Below the pieces are notes generated by a model that saw only the letters and a program-made list of their open reading frames with translations, ran no database searches and had not been told where the DNA came from. This document shows positions 39,943-48,734 of a DNA stretch of 64,000 nt, one piece after another. Source of the DNA: Bradyrhizobium diversitatis (GTDB lineage: Bacteria > Pseudomonadota > Alphaproteobacteria > Rhizobiales > Xanthobacteraceae); NCBI RefSeq assembly GCF_016031635.1, contig NZ_JACEGD010000003.1, forward strand, positions 62,001 to 126,000. The letters are read 5' to 3'. The translations under genes were made by a program, and so were the position numbers. Each line of letters opens with the position of its first letter. The first letter of the stretch is position 1.

Positions 39943-40551
39943 TCACACTGCAACTAGCCGCTCGCGGCGCAGGAACGCAAGCAGCGGCAGCAGTGGCAGG
40001 CCGAGAATGGTGAAATGATCGCCCTCGATCCGCTCGAACAGATGGATGCCGAGGCCTTCGAGCTGATAGGCGCCGACGCTGGTCGTGACGGCATCGCCAG
40101 CGGCGGCGAGATAGGCCGAAAGCTCGGCCTCGGTCGTCTCTCTCATCGTCATGCGGGCGACCGACACGTCCTCGAAGACAATCTTGCCGTCACGCGCAAC
40201 GGCCACGGCCGAATTCAGCTCGTGGCTCTTGCCGGCGAGATCGCGCAACTGCGCCAGCGCCTGTGCGCGGCCTGCGGGCTTGTTGAAGAGACGCATCCCG
40301 AGAGCCAATGTCTGATCGGCGCCGATCACGTAGCTTCCTGGATGACTCGCCGAAACCGCCCTGGCCTTTTCTCGCGCCAGCAACAGGGCGATCTCGCGCG
40401 GGTTTGAGAGTCGCGATGCGGCCTGAATGCCGCGCTCGTCGATATCGGCCGTCACGGCCTCGAATTCGAGCCCGGCATTGGCCAGCAGCATTTTGCGCGC
40501 GCTGCTTTGTGAGGCCAGGATCAACGGAGATGTGCCGCGCCACAGAGCCAT
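39943..40551 (-). CDS. Maf-like nucleotide pyrophosphatase
   Basis: Maf proteins hydrolyse modified or non-canonical nucleotides such as m7GTP or dTTP/UTP. The 202-residue protein begins with the Maf motif [20 protein letters not shown] and has the active-site segment [11 protein letters not shown], where Gln replaces the more usual Asp-Thr pattern. [20 protein letters not shown] follows. The subfamily, and thus the substrate, is uncertain. It lies between ppsR and coaE on the minus strand. Confidence 0.95.
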   Translation of the reverse strand: MALWRGTSPLILASQSSARKMLLANAGLEFEAVTADIDERGIQAASRLSNPREIALLLAREKARAVSASHPGSYVIGADQTLALGMRLFNKPAGRAQALAQLRDLAGKSHELNSAVAVARDGKIVFEDVSVARMTMRETTEAELSAYLAAAGDAVTTSVGAYQLEGLGIHLFERIEGDHFTILGLPLLPLLAFLRRERLVAV

Positions 40552-40559
40552 GGCGGAAA

Positions 40560-41405
40560 CTATTCCGAGGGCCGGTTGCGCTGGCGATCACTATAGAGCT
40601 TCATGATCGCCGCCGCGGTTTCCTCGATCGAGCGGCGCGTGACGTCGAGCAGCGGCCAGTCGTGCTTGGCGCTGAGCTTGCGAGCGAACGCGACTTCCTC
40701 GGTGACCGATTGCTTGTCGGTATAGGTGTCGCTGCCGCTGCCGGATTCAGCGCCCATGGAGAGCAGGCGATTCTGCCGGATCTGGATCAGGCGTTCCGGC
40801 GTCGCGTGCAGGCTGACGACCAGCGGGCGCGTCAGCGTCTCCAGTTGCGAGGGCACCGGAATGCCTGGAACCAGCGGCACGTTGGCGGTGCGGATGCCGC
40901 GATTGGCGAGATAGATCGAGGTCGGCGTCTTCGACGTCCGGGATACGCCGACCAGGACCACGTCGGCTTCGTCGAGACCTTCGACGTGCTGACCATCGTC
41001 ATGAATCATCGTGTAGTTCAACGCGTCGATGCGCTTGAAATATTCCGCGTTGAGAACGTGCTGGGCCCCGACACGTCCGGTGGTTGCAGCGCCGAGATAG
41101 GCTTCGAACAGCTGCATCACCGGGCCGATGATCGACAGGCTTGGAACGTTGATCTGCTTGCACTTGTCCTCGAGCCTCGCGACGAGATCCTTTTCGAGCA
41201 GCGTGAACAGTACGATTCCCGGCGCTTCCTCGATCTCATCGAGCACACGGTCGAGCTGCTTCTGGCTGCGCACCAGCGGATAGACGTGCTCGACGGGCGT
41301 CACGTTGGCGTATTGGGCCGCGACCGCGCGCGCCACGGTGATGAGCGTCTCACCCGTGGAGTCCGAGACCAGATGCAGATGGAAATAATTGTTCGAGGTC
41401 GGCAC
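40560..41405 (-). CDS. ppsR: Pyruvate phosphate dikinase/PEP synthase regulatory protein (DUF299)
   Basis: This bifunctional ADP-dependent kinase and Pi-dependent pyrophosphorylase switches PPDK or PEP synthase on and off by threonine phosphorylation. The 281-residue protein shows [20 protein letters not shown] at the N-terminus, the P-loop-like [19 protein letters not shown] (about 155-173) and the C-terminal [13 protein letters not shown]. It starts with GTG at 41405, directly beside the proposed origin. Its homologue (RP001 type) also flanks oriC in other alphaproteobacteria. Confidence 0.95.
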   Translation of the reverse strand: MPTSNNYFHLHLVSDSTGETLITVARAVAAQYANVTPVEHVYPLVRSQKQLDRVLDEIEEAPGIVLFTLLEKDLVARLEDKCKQINVPSLSIIGPVMQLFEAYLGAATTGRVGAQHVLNAEYFKRIDALNYTMIHDDGQHVEGLDEADVVLVGVSRTSKTPTSIYLANRGIRTANVPLVPGIPVPSQLETLTRPLVVSLHATPERLIQIRQNRLLSMGAESGSGSDTYTDKQSVTEEVAFARKLSAKHDWPLLDVTRRSIEETAAAIMKLYSDRQRNRPSE

Positions 41406-41926
41406 AGAAACTCTTTGTATGAGGGCGGGGCGGTTTGTGGATTTCTGTGGAGCTTAACCCCTTGGAAAGGGATGTGCGACACCAGGGGCGGGACAACGGC
41501 CAATTTTCTTCACACCAGTGCCCGTCAGGACAAGTCCGGCACCCTCCGACGAGGCGAGCGGGATTGCGCGGATAACCCTCTTGATAAGCTGCCGACGGGG
41601 AACCGCAAGCTCTTGAGTCCGGGCGGCTTATCCGAATGGCTCAAGGCCGCGCAGGATATGTTGATGGATGTGAACAAGCGCGTGCGAAGCGGCGGACGGA
41701 ATTGTGTGAGTCCAATCCACGGTCACTAAGACTCAAACCTTAAGATTCTAAAATTTTTAGGTTTAGAAGAGCCGAGCACGCGGATATGTGTGTGCACCCA
41801 AATCTATGAATGAATTCTTACCGAGCTCGTTCCATCCACTGTCCGGTGAGACAGGGCGCGTTCGAACGACATGGATCCCGTTAGCGTCCAGAAAACGCGT
41901 CAGGCAAGACACGGAAGGCTGCCGGA
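41406..41926. other. Candidate chromosome replication origin (oriC)
   Basis: This 521-bp gene-free region has a roughly 40-bp stretch of about 25% GC near 41731-41770 (including TAAGATTCTAAAATTTTTAG), striking in this genome. DnaA-box-like sites are TTGTTCACA on the minus strand (41669-41677, 8 of 9), TTATCCGAA (41628-41636), TTATCCGCG on the minus strand (41567-41575) and AAATCCACA on the minus strand (41436-41444), each of the last three 7 of 9. Flanking genes diverge from it, and ppsR is the neighbour seen at alphaproteobacterial origins. hemE, the usual other flank, is absent. Confidence 0.6.
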
Positions 41927-42349
41927 ATGTACGAGTGGATCAAGGCGCTGCACGTGATCGCGGTCATCTCCTGGATGGCCGGCATGCTCTATCTGCCGCG
42001 GCTGTTCGTTTATCATTGCGAGGCGGAGATCGGCTCGAAGCAGTCGGAAACGTTCAAGGTCATGGAACGCCGGTTGCTCAAGGCGATCATCAACCCGGCC
42101 ATGATCGTGACCTGGCTGGCCGGTCTCTATCTCGCGTGGTCCGGTCATTGGTTCGCATCGCCCTGGTTGCACGTAAAACTGGCATTGGTCCTGGCGATGT
42201 CCGCGGTCCACGGCTTTTTTTCCCGTTGGCTGAAGGATTTCGCCGCCGACCGGCGCCCGCGGAGCCAGAAATTCTATCGAATAATCAATGAGGTGCCGAC
42301 CGTTCTGATGATCTTCATCGTCATCATGGTGATCGTGAAGCCGTTCTAG
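41927..42349 (+). CDS. hemJ: Protoporphyrinogen oxidase HemJ
   Basis: HemJ oxidises protoporphyrinogen IX to protoporphyrin IX in the heme pathway and is an inner-membrane hemoprotein. The 140-residue protein has four helices, including MYEWIKALHVIAVISWMAGM with the conserved His near residue 9, and WLHVKLALVLAMSAVHGFFS. Conserved YLPRLFVYH is present. GGAAGG precedes the ATG. It is the first plus-strand gene to the right of the proposed origin and precedes rho. Confidence 0.94.
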   Translation: MYEWIKALHVIAVISWMAGMLYLPRLFVYHCEAEIGSKQSETFKVMERRLLKAIINPAMIVTWLAGLYLAWSGHWFASPWLHVKLALVLAMSAVHGFFSRWLKDFAADRRPRSQKFYRIINEVPTVLMIFIVIMVIVKPF

Positions 42350-42381
42350 GCATCGCGCCGACGATTCGCTCAGCGCTTCGG

Positions 42382-42410
42382 CTTGCGGAGCTGGAAGCGA
42401 TTTTCTATAT
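42382..42410 (+). promoter_or_regulatory. Predicted housekeeping promoter of rho
   Basis: CTTGCG (42382-42387), a 17-bp spacer and CTATAT (42405-42410) closely match the alphaproteobacterial consensus CTTGAC-N17-CTATAT. It would leave a leader of about 180 nt before rho, long enough for the autoregulatory attenuation known for rho in other bacteria. Use of this promoter is inferred. Confidence 0.6.
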
Positions 42411-42598
42411 TGTCGACATCCCACCCAACGCAGGCGGATGTGGTTGTGTCCGGGCTTTCCAGAAGCCGGATACCGCATCAGGTTTGAAGCCTCCCGGCGC
42501 TCACCTTGCCAGTCCTGCGGACCTTACCTTCTCGCGTCCGCATTTCAGAGCCTCCTCGCACCCCCCTCTTCTTAAGGCTACCCCACAGGACCACCCCA

Positions 42599-43864
42599 AT
42601 GCGGGAAATTAAACTCCAGGACCTCAAGTCGAAAACCCCGGCCGAGCTCGTCTCGTTCGCGGAAGAGAACGGGGTCGAGAACGCAAGCACCATGCGCAAG
42701 CAGGAGCTGCTGTTCGCCATCCTCAAGCAGCTCTCGCTCGCCGAGACCGACATCGTCGGCGAAGGCGTCGTCGAGGTGCTCTCCGACGGCTTCGGCTTCC
42801 TCCGCTCGCCCGATGCAAATTATCTGCCGGGCCCCGACGACATCTACGTGTCGCCCTCGCAGATCCGCCGTTTCGGCCTGCGCACCGGCGACACCATCGA
42901 AGGCCATATCCGCAGCCCGAAGGAGGGCGAGCGCTATTTCGCGCTGCTGAAGGTCAACACGCTCAATTTCGAGGACCCGGAAAAGTCCAAGCACAAAGTC
43001 AATTTCGACAACCTCACGCCGCTGTTTCCGAATCAGCGCTTCCGCATGGAAATCGACGATCCGACGCGGAAAGACCTGTCCGCACGCGTGATCGACATCG
43101 TCGCGCCGATCGGCAAGGGCCAGCGCGCATTGATTGTCGCGCCGCCGCGCACCGGCAAGACGGTGCTGATGCAGAACATCGCGCACTCGATCACGCACAA
43201 TCATCCCGAATGCTATCTGATCGTGCTGCTGATCGACGAGCGTCCGGAAGAAGTCACGGACATGCAACGTTCGGTGAAGGGCGAGGTCGTGTCCTCGACC
43301 TTCGACGAGCCGGCGGTGCGCCACGTCCAGGTCGCCGAGATGGTGATCGAGAAGGCCAAGCGCCTGGTTGAGCACGGCCGCGACGTCGTGATCTTGCTCG
43401 ATTCGATCACCCGCCTCGGCCGCGCCTACAACACCGTGGTGCCGTCATCGGGCAAGGTGCTGACCGGCGGTGTCGACGCCAACGCGCTGCAGCGCCCGAA
43501 GCGGTTCTTCGGCGCCGCCCGCAACATCGAGGAGGGCGGCTCGCTAACCATCATCGCGACCGCGCTGGTCGATACCGGCAGCCGCATGGACGAAGTCATC
43601 TTCGAAGAGTTCAAGGGCACCGGTAACTCGGAACTGATCCTGGACCGCAAGGTGTCGGACAAGCGCACCTTCCCGGCGATCGACATCTCGCGCTCCGGCA
43701 CCCGCAAGGAGGAGCTCATCACCGATCCGCAGGTGCTCAAGAAGATGTACGTGCTCCGCCGCATCCTCAATCCGATGGGCACGATGGACGCGATCGACTT
43801 CCTGCTCGACAAGCTGCGCTCGACCAAGAGCAACTCGGAGTTCTTCGACTCCATGAACACCTGA
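42599..43864 (+). CDS. rho: Transcription termination factor Rho
   Basis: Rho is the hexameric RNA helicase that ends many transcripts. The 421-residue protein begins [20 protein letters not shown] and has the cold-shock-like RNA-binding domain ([20 protein letters not shown]). Walker A is [18 protein letters not shown], followed by [11 protein letters not shown] and the Q- and R-loops, ending [18 protein letters not shown]. The open frame extends 31 codons upstream, but the conserved start is the ATG at 42599. A clear intrinsic terminator follows. Confidence 0.98.
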   Translation: MREIKLQDLKSKTPAELVSFAEENGVENASTMRKQELLFAILKQLSLAETDIVGEGVVEVLSDGFGFLRSPDANYLPGPDDIYVSPSQIRRFGLRTGDTIEGHIRSPKEGERYFALLKVNTLNFEDPEKSKHKVNFDNLTPLFPNQRFRMEIDDPTRKDLSARVIDIVAPIGKGQRALIVAPPRTGKTVLMQNIAHSITHNHPECYLIVLLIDERPEEVTDMQRSVKGEVVSSTFDEPAVRHVQVAEMVIEKAKRLVEHGRDVVILLDSITRLGRAYNTVVPSSGKVLTGGVDANALQRPKRFFGAARNIEEGGSLTIIATALVDTGSRMDEVIFEEFKGTGNSELILDRKVSDKRTFPAIDISRSGTRKEELITDPQVLKKMYVLRRILNPMGTMDAIDFLLDKLRSTKSNSEFFDSMNT

Positions 43865-43870
43865 GTGCGG

Positions 43871-44111
43871 TGCAGCAAAGGATTGCAGGGCGCCTTCGGG
43901 CGCCCTTTTGTTTGCGGCTTTGCTGCAGCGTAATTGCAGCATGGAGGGTTGTTTCCTGTCCGGATCGCGGCGGTCATTAATTTATTGATATCGCAAAGAA
44001 AAGCTGGAATTTGACTCGGCCTGGGTTCTCTCGGGTTGGGCACTTTTGCAGCAAAATGCTGCAATAATGCTGCGTTGCAGCATAAGTATGGCGACATAAT
44101 TTAGTGCAGCA
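43871..44111. repeat. Array of TGCAGCA/TGCTGCA motifs between rho and mnmE
   Basis: The 312-bp gap 43865-44176 holds about eight copies of TGCAGCA or its complement, near 43871, 43921, 43935, 44047, 44057, 44068, 44075 and 44105. The densest part, 44046-44082, contains the perfect inverted repeat TTGCAGCA-AAA-TGCTGCAA followed by TGCTGC-GTT-GCAGCA. Around it the sequence is unusually AT-rich (for example CATTAATTTATTGATATCGC near 43975). It could be an iteron-like or operator array; the binding protein is unknown. Confidence 0.7.
43887..43913 (+). terminator. Intrinsic terminator of rho
   Basis: AGGGCGCC (43887-43894), a TTCG loop and GGCGCCCT (43899-43906) make an 8-bp stem capped by a stable tetraloop. 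It is followed by TTTGTTT, a standard terminator layout. It lies 22 bp after the rho stop. Confidence 0.9.
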
Positions 44112-44176
44112 AATCCTCCGGTTGGCCGGCGGAAATCGGAAGTTTGCCTTTTCGCCAGGAGGCGGACAAATAGGCC

Positions 44177-45535
44177 ATGCATCCGAGAGACCAGACCATT
44201 TTTGCGCTGTCATCCGGCCGGGCGCCCAGCGCGATCGCGGTGGTGCGCGTGTCGGGCTCGCAGGCCGTCCGGGTGCTGACAAGGCTCGCGGGCCGGCAGC
44301 CGGCGCCGCGACAGGCAAGCCGCCGGTTGCTTCGTGACGGCGCGGGCCAGCCGATCGACGATGCGGTGGTGCTCTGGTTTCCGGGACCGGCCAGCGCGAC
44401 CGGCGAGGACGTCGCCGAGTTTCACGTCCATGGCGGACGTGCGGTGCTTGCGGCGCTCCTTGCGGATATTTCGACTATTCCGAATACGCGCGCGGCGGAG
44501 CCGGGCGAGTTCACGCGGCGCGCATTCGAGAACGGAAAACTCGACCTCACCGAAGCCGAGGGTCTCGACGATCTCATCCATGCCGACACCGACCGGCAAC
44601 GGCGCCAGGCGCTGCGCCAGTTGCAGGGCCTGCTCGGCGATCGCGCGCGCGACTGGCGCGAGCGCATCATCGAGGCGTCCGCGCTGATCGAAGCGGGCAT
44701 CGATTTCTCCGACGAAGGCGACGTGCCGGCCGAATTGATGGCGCCGGCAGTCAGGGCAATCCAAGCCCTGTATGACGAAATCTCGAAAGTCCTTGCGGCA
44801 CAGGGACAAGCTGAACGTCTGCGCGACGGGCTGGTGGTGGCGATCGCGGGCGAGCCGAATGTCGGCAAGTCGACCTTGATCAACCAGCTCGCGCGGCGCG
44901 ATGTCGCGATCGTCTCGCCTCATGCCGGCACCACGCGCGACGTGATCGAGGTGCAGCTCGATCTCGACGGTTACCCCGTCACTGTCATCGACACCGCCGG
45001 CATTCGCGAGACCAATGATCCCGTGGAGCAGGAGGGCGTGCGTCGGGCGCGTGCGCGAGCCGGGGATGCCGACCTGGTCCTGTGGTTGGTGGAGGGCGGG
45101 CAAGCTGTCGACCCGGAAGCCATGCGCTCGCTTCGGAGATCCGGCGACGGTGCTGTTTCGCCGGGCGGCTTGGTCTGGATCGTCCGCAACAAGATCGATC
45201 TCGGTGGGCGCGAGGACCCCGTGCCGCCTGGCGAGTTCCCGATCTCCGCGAGCCGGGGCGACGGCATTCCGGAACTGGTCGAGGCCCTCGTAATGTTTGC
45301 CGCCAACTTCTTCGGGACAACGGAAGGCGCCTTGGTGACCCGGGCGCGGCAGCGTGATTTGCTGCGTCAGGCGTCGGACAGCTTGCGCCGGAGTCTGGAG
45401 CTTGTAGAAGAGGGCGAAGAGCTGGCGGCCGAAGAGCTGCGCGCTGCGGCCTATTCTCTAGGCCGGCTGCTGGGTCGGGTGGACGTTGAGGACGTCCTCG
45501 GGGCTATCTTTCAGAAGTTCTGCATTGGAAAGTAG
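44177..45535 (+). CDS. mnmE: tRNA uridine-5-carboxymethylaminomethyl synthesis GTPase MnmE (TrmE)
   Basis: MnmE works with MnmG to modify the wobble uridine of several tRNAs. The 452-residue protein has the N-terminal tetrahydrofolate-binding domain ([20 protein letters not shown]), a helical domain and an inserted G domain. Its G1 is [18 protein letters not shown] (near 225), G2/G3 AGTTRDVIE and DTAGIRET, and G4 RNKIDL. The invariant C-terminal FCIGK is intact. AGGAGG lies 14 nt upstream of the ATG, a rather long spacing. Confidence 0.97.
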   Translation: MHPRDQTIFALSSGRAPSAIAVVRVSGSQAVRVLTRLAGRQPAPRQASRRLLRDGAGQPIDDAVVLWFPGPASATGEDVAEFHVHGGRAVLAALLADISTIPNTRAAEPGEFTRRAFENGKLDLTEAEGLDDLIHADTDRQRRQALRQLQGLLGDRARDWRERIIEASALIEAGIDFSDEGDVPAELMAPAVRAIQALYDEISKVLAAQGQAERLRDGLVVAIAGEPNVGKSTLINQLARRDVAIVSPHAGTTRDVIEVQLDLDGYPVTVIDTAGIRETNDPVEQEGVRRARARAGDADLVLWLVEGGQAVDPEAMRSLRRSGDGAVSPGGLVWIVRNKIDLGGREDPVPPGEFPISASRGDGIPELVEALVMFAANFFGTTEGALVTRARQRDLLRQASDSLRRSLELVEEGEELAAEELRAAAYSLGRLLGRVDVEDVLGAIFQKFCIGK

Positions 45536-45578
45536 GGCTAGTTCTTCATTGTAGCACTAGGATTTGTTCCATTCCTTG

Positions 45579-45594
45579 TGTTTCACGTGAAACA
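45579..45594. other. parS site 1
   Basis: TGTTTCACGTGAAACA is a perfect 16-bp palindrome identical to the classical chromosomal parS consensus bound by ParB. It is 44 bp after the mnmE stop and about 3.2 kb upstream of parA. Confidence 0.95.
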
Positions 45595-45616
45595 GTGGCG
45601 GGGAATTCCTACGGCC

Positions 45617-45632
45617 CGTTTCACGTGAAACA
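45617..45632. other. parS site 2
   Basis: CGTTTCACGTGAAACA contains the perfect 14-bp palindromic core GTTTCACGTGAAAC. It is only 38 bp from site 1 centre to centre, the closest pair in the cluster. Confidence 0.95.
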
Positions 45633-45724
45633 CCGGCGGATCGTTAGGCTCTAATACACTCGCTCATTGCACGACCTGGGGGCTCACTTATAGGGGTGGA
45701 CGCCAGGGCCGCTGGCCGCGATTC

Positions 45725-45756
45725 CGTCATTGCGAGGAGCCCTTGCGACGAAGCAA
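45725..45756. repeat. Half copy of the CGTCATTGCGAG repeat
   Basis: These 32 bp are the exact reverse complement of the right arm of the repeat at 58959-59045 (its positions about 59014-59045). The other arm is missing, so this is a truncated or decayed element in the mnmE-mnmG gap. Confidence 0.75.
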
Positions 45757-45971
45757 CCAACCGTCCGTACACGGCATGCTCTAGATAGCTTTCGCCGCGC
45801 TCGCATAAGGTGTGAGGTGCTGATCTCCTTTTCTCGATGAATCGCCCAGGAGCATCCGCGCAATCTACCCCGGCCCATGGTTCGTTTTGGCGTCGTGAAA
45901 CAACAGCATCTTCAACGCTCTTCTACTGTGCATGGGGTTGTTTCGCGAGAACCGGCATTGGCCACCAGCAC

Positions 45972-45987
45972 CTGTGTCACGTGAAAC
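45972..45987. other. parS site 3 (one mismatch)
   Basis: TGTGTCACGTGAAACA differs from the perfect parS palindrome at one base in the left half. It lies 59 bp before mnmG. It may be a weaker ParB site or a decaying one. Confidence 0.7.
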
Positions 45988-46045
45988 AGGTCCGGCCCTG
46001 AGTTTCCACTTCCGGCCTTTTCCGCTCTGAGATAGAAGTCCGACC

Positions 46046-47926
46046 ATGCGAACAGAGCGAGCAAGCTTCGACGTCATCGTGATCGGCGGCGGCCACGCCG
46101 GCTGTGAGGCTGCTGCTGCGGCGGCGCGGATGGGCGCGTCGACCGCTCTGGTGACGCACCACTTCGCGACTGTGGGCGCGATGTCCTGTAATCCGGCCAT
46201 CGGTGGTCTCGGCAAGGGTCACCTGGTCCGCGAAATCGATGCTCTCGATGGTCTGATGGGTCGCGTGGGCGACGCCGGCGGCATCCAGTTTCGTGTTCTC
46301 AATCGGCGGAAGGGGCCGGCCGTCCGCGGTCCGCGAGCCCAGGCGGACCGGAAGCTCTATGCGGCCGCCATGCAGGCCGCGATCCGGGAGACCGAGGGCC
46401 TTTCCGTCATCGAAGGCGAGGCCGACGAGTTGATCGTGGCCGAAGGGCGGGTCACAGGTCTTCGCCTGGCTGATGGCCGGGAGCTGCGGGCAGGGGCGGT
46501 TGTGGTCACCACCGGCACATTCCTCCGCGGTCTGATCCATCTCGGTGAGAAGAGCTGGCCCGCCGGCCGGGTCGGCGAAGCTCCTGCGATGGGCCTTTCA
46601 AGCTCCTTCGAGCGTTCCGGCTTCACCCTCGGACGCCTCAAGACCGGCACGCCGCCCCGTCTGGACGGCACCACGATCGACTGGTCCGCCGTCGAGATGC
46701 AGCCCGGGGACGAGCCGCCGGAGCCGTTCTCGGTCCTGACGGAGCGGATCACGACCCCGCAGATCCAGTGCGGGATCACCCGGACCACGGCCGCGACCCA
46801 TGAGGTGATCCGCGCCAATGTCCATCGCTCTCCGATGTACTCCGGCCAGATCAAGAGCTCGGGTCCGCGCTATTGCCCCTCGATCGAGGACAAGATCGTC
46901 CGCTTCGGCGACCGCGACGGCCATCAGATCTTCCTGGAGCCGGAAGGGCTGGACGATACGACCGTCTATCCCAACGGCATCTCGACCTCGCTGCCGGAGG
47001 AGGTCCAGCTTGCGATCCTCGCCAGCATTCCGGGCCTGGAGCGGGTGAAGATGGTGCGGCCGGGCTATGCCATCGAGTACGACCACATCGATCCCCGCGA
47101 GCTCGATCCGACCCTGCAGACCAAGCGCCTGCGCGGGCTGTTCCTGGCCGGGCAGATCAACGGCACCACCGGATATGAAGAGGCCGCCGGGCAGGGTATC
47201 GTGGCTGGGCTGAATGCGGCATTGTCCGCCAGTGGGGCCGCGCTGATGGTGTTCGATCGGGCTGACGGCTATCTCGGCGTCATGATCGATGACCTCGTCA
47301 CCCGCGGCATCAGCGAGCCCTATCGGATGTTCACCTCCAGGGCCGAATATCGTTTGACGCTGCGGGCTGACAATGCGGACCAGCGCCTGACCGAGAAGGG
47401 CATCGCCTTGGGATGTGTCGGCAGTGCCCGTATCAGGCATCATCGCGCCAAGATGGATGCTCTGAATGCAGCCCGGACGCTGTCGAAGTCCCTGACCATC
47501 ACCCCGAACGAGGCTATCAAGCACGGACTCTCCCTGAACCGGGATGGCCAGCGCCGGTCGGCCTTCGAGCTGATGGCGTATCCGGAGATCGGCTGGAGCC
47601 AGGTCCGCGCGATCTGGCCGGAGCTGGCGGCGATCGATCCGGTCATCGCCGCCCATCTCGAGATCGATGCGAAATACGATGTCTATCTGGAGCGCCAGAG
47701 CGCCGACGTCGAAGCGTTCAGGCGCGACGAGGGGATGGTGCTCTCGGACATCGATTACCAGCGGGTCCCGGGTCTCTCCAACGAGGTCCGGGCCAAGCTG
47801 GAGAAGGCCCGGCCCTTCACCGTCGGCCAGGCTGGCCGGATCGATGGGATGACACCGGCCGCCCTCGGCATCCTCGCGGCCTATCTGCGCCGTGAAGCCC
47901 GGAGAACTTCCAAGGCAATTGCATAG
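46046..47926 (+). CDS. mnmG: tRNA uridine-5-carboxymethylaminomethyl modification enzyme MnmG (GidA)
   Basis: MnmG is the FAD enzyme that partners MnmE in wobble-uridine modification. The 626-residue protein has the N-terminal dinucleotide-binding motif [20 protein letters not shown] (about 12-31). The GidA signatures [40 protein letters not shown] and [16 protein letters not shown] are present. The family C-terminal helical domain is complete. The stop is followed within two bases by a parS site. Confidence 0.98.
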   Translation: MRTERASFDVIVIGGGHAGCEAAAAAARMGASTALVTHHFATVGAMSCNPAIGGLGKGHLVREIDALDGLMGRVGDAGGIQFRVLNRRKGPAVRGPRAQADRKLYAAAMQAAIRETEGLSVIEGEADELIVAEGRVTGLRLADGRELRAGAVVVTTGTFLRGLIHLGEKSWPAGRVGEAPAMGLSSSFERSGFTLGRLKTGTPPRLDGTTIDWSAVEMQPGDEPPEPFSVLTERITTPQIQCGITRTTAATHEVIRANVHRSPMYSGQIKSSGPRYCPSIEDKIVRFGDRDGHQIFLEPEGLDDTTVYPNGISTSLPEEVQLAILASIPGLERVKMVRPGYAIEYDHIDPRELDPTLQTKRLRGLFLAGQINGTTGYEEAAGQGIVAGLNAALSASGAALMVFDRADGYLGVMIDDLVTRGISEPYRMFTSRAEYRLTLRADNADQRLTEKGIALGCVGSARIRHHRAKMDALNAARTLSKSLTITPNEAIKHGLSLNRDGQRRSAFELMAYPEIGWSQVRAIWPELAAIDPVIAAHLEIDAKYDVYLERQSADVEAFRRDEGMVLSDIDYQRVPGLSNEVRAKLEKARPFTVGQAGRIDGMTPAALGILAAYLRREARRTSKAIA

Positions 47927-47927
47927 G

Positions 47928-47943
47928 CGTTTCACGTGAAACA
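47928..47943. other. parS site 4
   Basis: CGTTTCACGTGAAACA with a perfect 14-bp core sits directly after the mnmG stop. The GTG inside it is the most upstream possible start codon of rsmG, so this ParB site may overlap a translation start. Confidence 0.95.
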
Positions 47944-47998
47944 GCGCGGACCGGGCGGGGACAGGCCGCTATCGCGACGAGGCGGAGCAGGCGCCGCC

Positions 47999-48706
47999 GT
48001 GCGTCCATCCGACACGACACCGGGTCGACCGAAGATCGACAAGGCCAGCGCCAACGATCAATCGCTGGACGCGATCATTGCAGCCGACAAGACCGCGGCG
48101 CTCAAGCTTGCTCCCGTTTCACGTGAAACCGAAGCCCGGCTCGATCGCTACATCGCGCTGCTGCGCGAGTGGCAGGCCAAGACCAATCTGGTCGCGCCTT
48201 CGACCTTGCCGCATCTCTGGACGCGGCACATCGCCGATTCGCTTCAGCTGATCGATCTCGCACCGACCGCAAGACGTTGGGCCGACCTCGGCAGTGGCGG
48301 CGGCTTCCCCGGTGTCGTCCTGGCCTGCGCCATGGCCGGGACGCCCGGCGCGAGCGTCCACCTCGTCGAGCGAATCGCCAAGAAGGCGGCCTTCCTGCGC
48401 GAAGCGATTCGCGTCACCGCATCTCCGGGAGTCGTACATCTCGCTGAGATCGGGGATAATGTGGATAGAATCACCGGCCCCGTCGATTGCGTCACCGCAC
48501 GCGCACTGGCTCCGCTACATCAACTCATCGGCTTTGCGGAGCCGCTGATGCGCCAGGGCGCAAAGGCGCTGTTTCCGAAGGGTCAAGATGTAGAGGCTGA
48601 ATTGACCGAAGCCGCTAAATATTGGAATATTCAACCTCAGCTCCATCGAAGCCGCACGGGTGACGGCTGGATCGTGGAGCTGACGTCCGTCGAACGACGC
48701 GGGTGA
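47999..48706 (+). CDS. rsmG: 16S rRNA (guanine(527)-N7)-methyltransferase RsmG (GidB)
   Basis: RsmG methylates G527 of 16S rRNA with S-adenosylmethionine. The 235-residue protein contains LLREWQAKTNLVAPSTLPHL, the SAM-binding WADLGSGGGFPGVVLACAMA and VTARALAPLHQLIGFAEPLM. I placed the start at GTG 47999 because the 21 codons between it and the upstream GTG (47936, inside parS site 4) look non-coding, but either could be used. parS site 5 lies inside the gene and encodes PVSRET. Confidence 0.93.
   Translation: MRPSDTTPGRPKIDKASANDQSLDAIIAADKTAALKLAPVSRETEARLDRYIALLREWQAKTNLVAPSTLPHLWTRHIADSLQLIDLAPTARRWADLGSGGGFPGVVLACAMAGTPGASVHLVERIAKKAAFLREAIRVTASPGVVHLAEIGDNVDRITGPVDCVTARALAPLHQLIGFAEPLMRQGAKALFPKGQDVEAELTEAAKYWNIQPQLHRSRTGDGWIVELTSVERRG
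48115..48130. other. parS site 5, inside rsmG
   Basis: CGTTTCACGTGAAACC holds the perfect 14-bp core GTTTCACGTGAAAC. It is translated in rsmG as VSRET, so the gene tolerates an intact ParB site in its coding sequence. It is about 600 bp upstream of parA. Confidence 0.95.
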
Positions 48707-48734
48707 GGCGTTCAGGGGTGAGTGGGGAATTGCG

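Larger units (their letters stand above)
45536..46045. other. Gene-free interval between mnmE and mnmG carrying parS sites
   Basis: This 510-bp gap holds two perfect parS palindromes and one near-perfect copy (listed separately), and a half copy of a dispersed repeat at 45725-45756. No credible coding frame or RNA gene is seen. mnmE and mnmG are adjacent in order but not tightly linked, so mnmG probably has its own promoter here. Confidence 0.6.

Noticed and set aside
41621..41700. Possible tRNA-like fold near GGGCGGCTTATCCGAATGGC
   Set aside because: No cloverleaf with proper D-, anticodon- and T-arms could be built; the TTATCC element is better read as a DnaA-box-like site.
41308..41729. 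Extension of a plus-strand frame through the proposed origin
   Set aside because: It is the continuation of an antisense frame over maf and ppsR; the sequence inside the gap has no coding features.
45951..45966. A further parS-like string (GTTTCGCGAGAAC) just before site 3
   Set aside because: It has several mismatches to the ParB palindrome, more than a credible site would allow.
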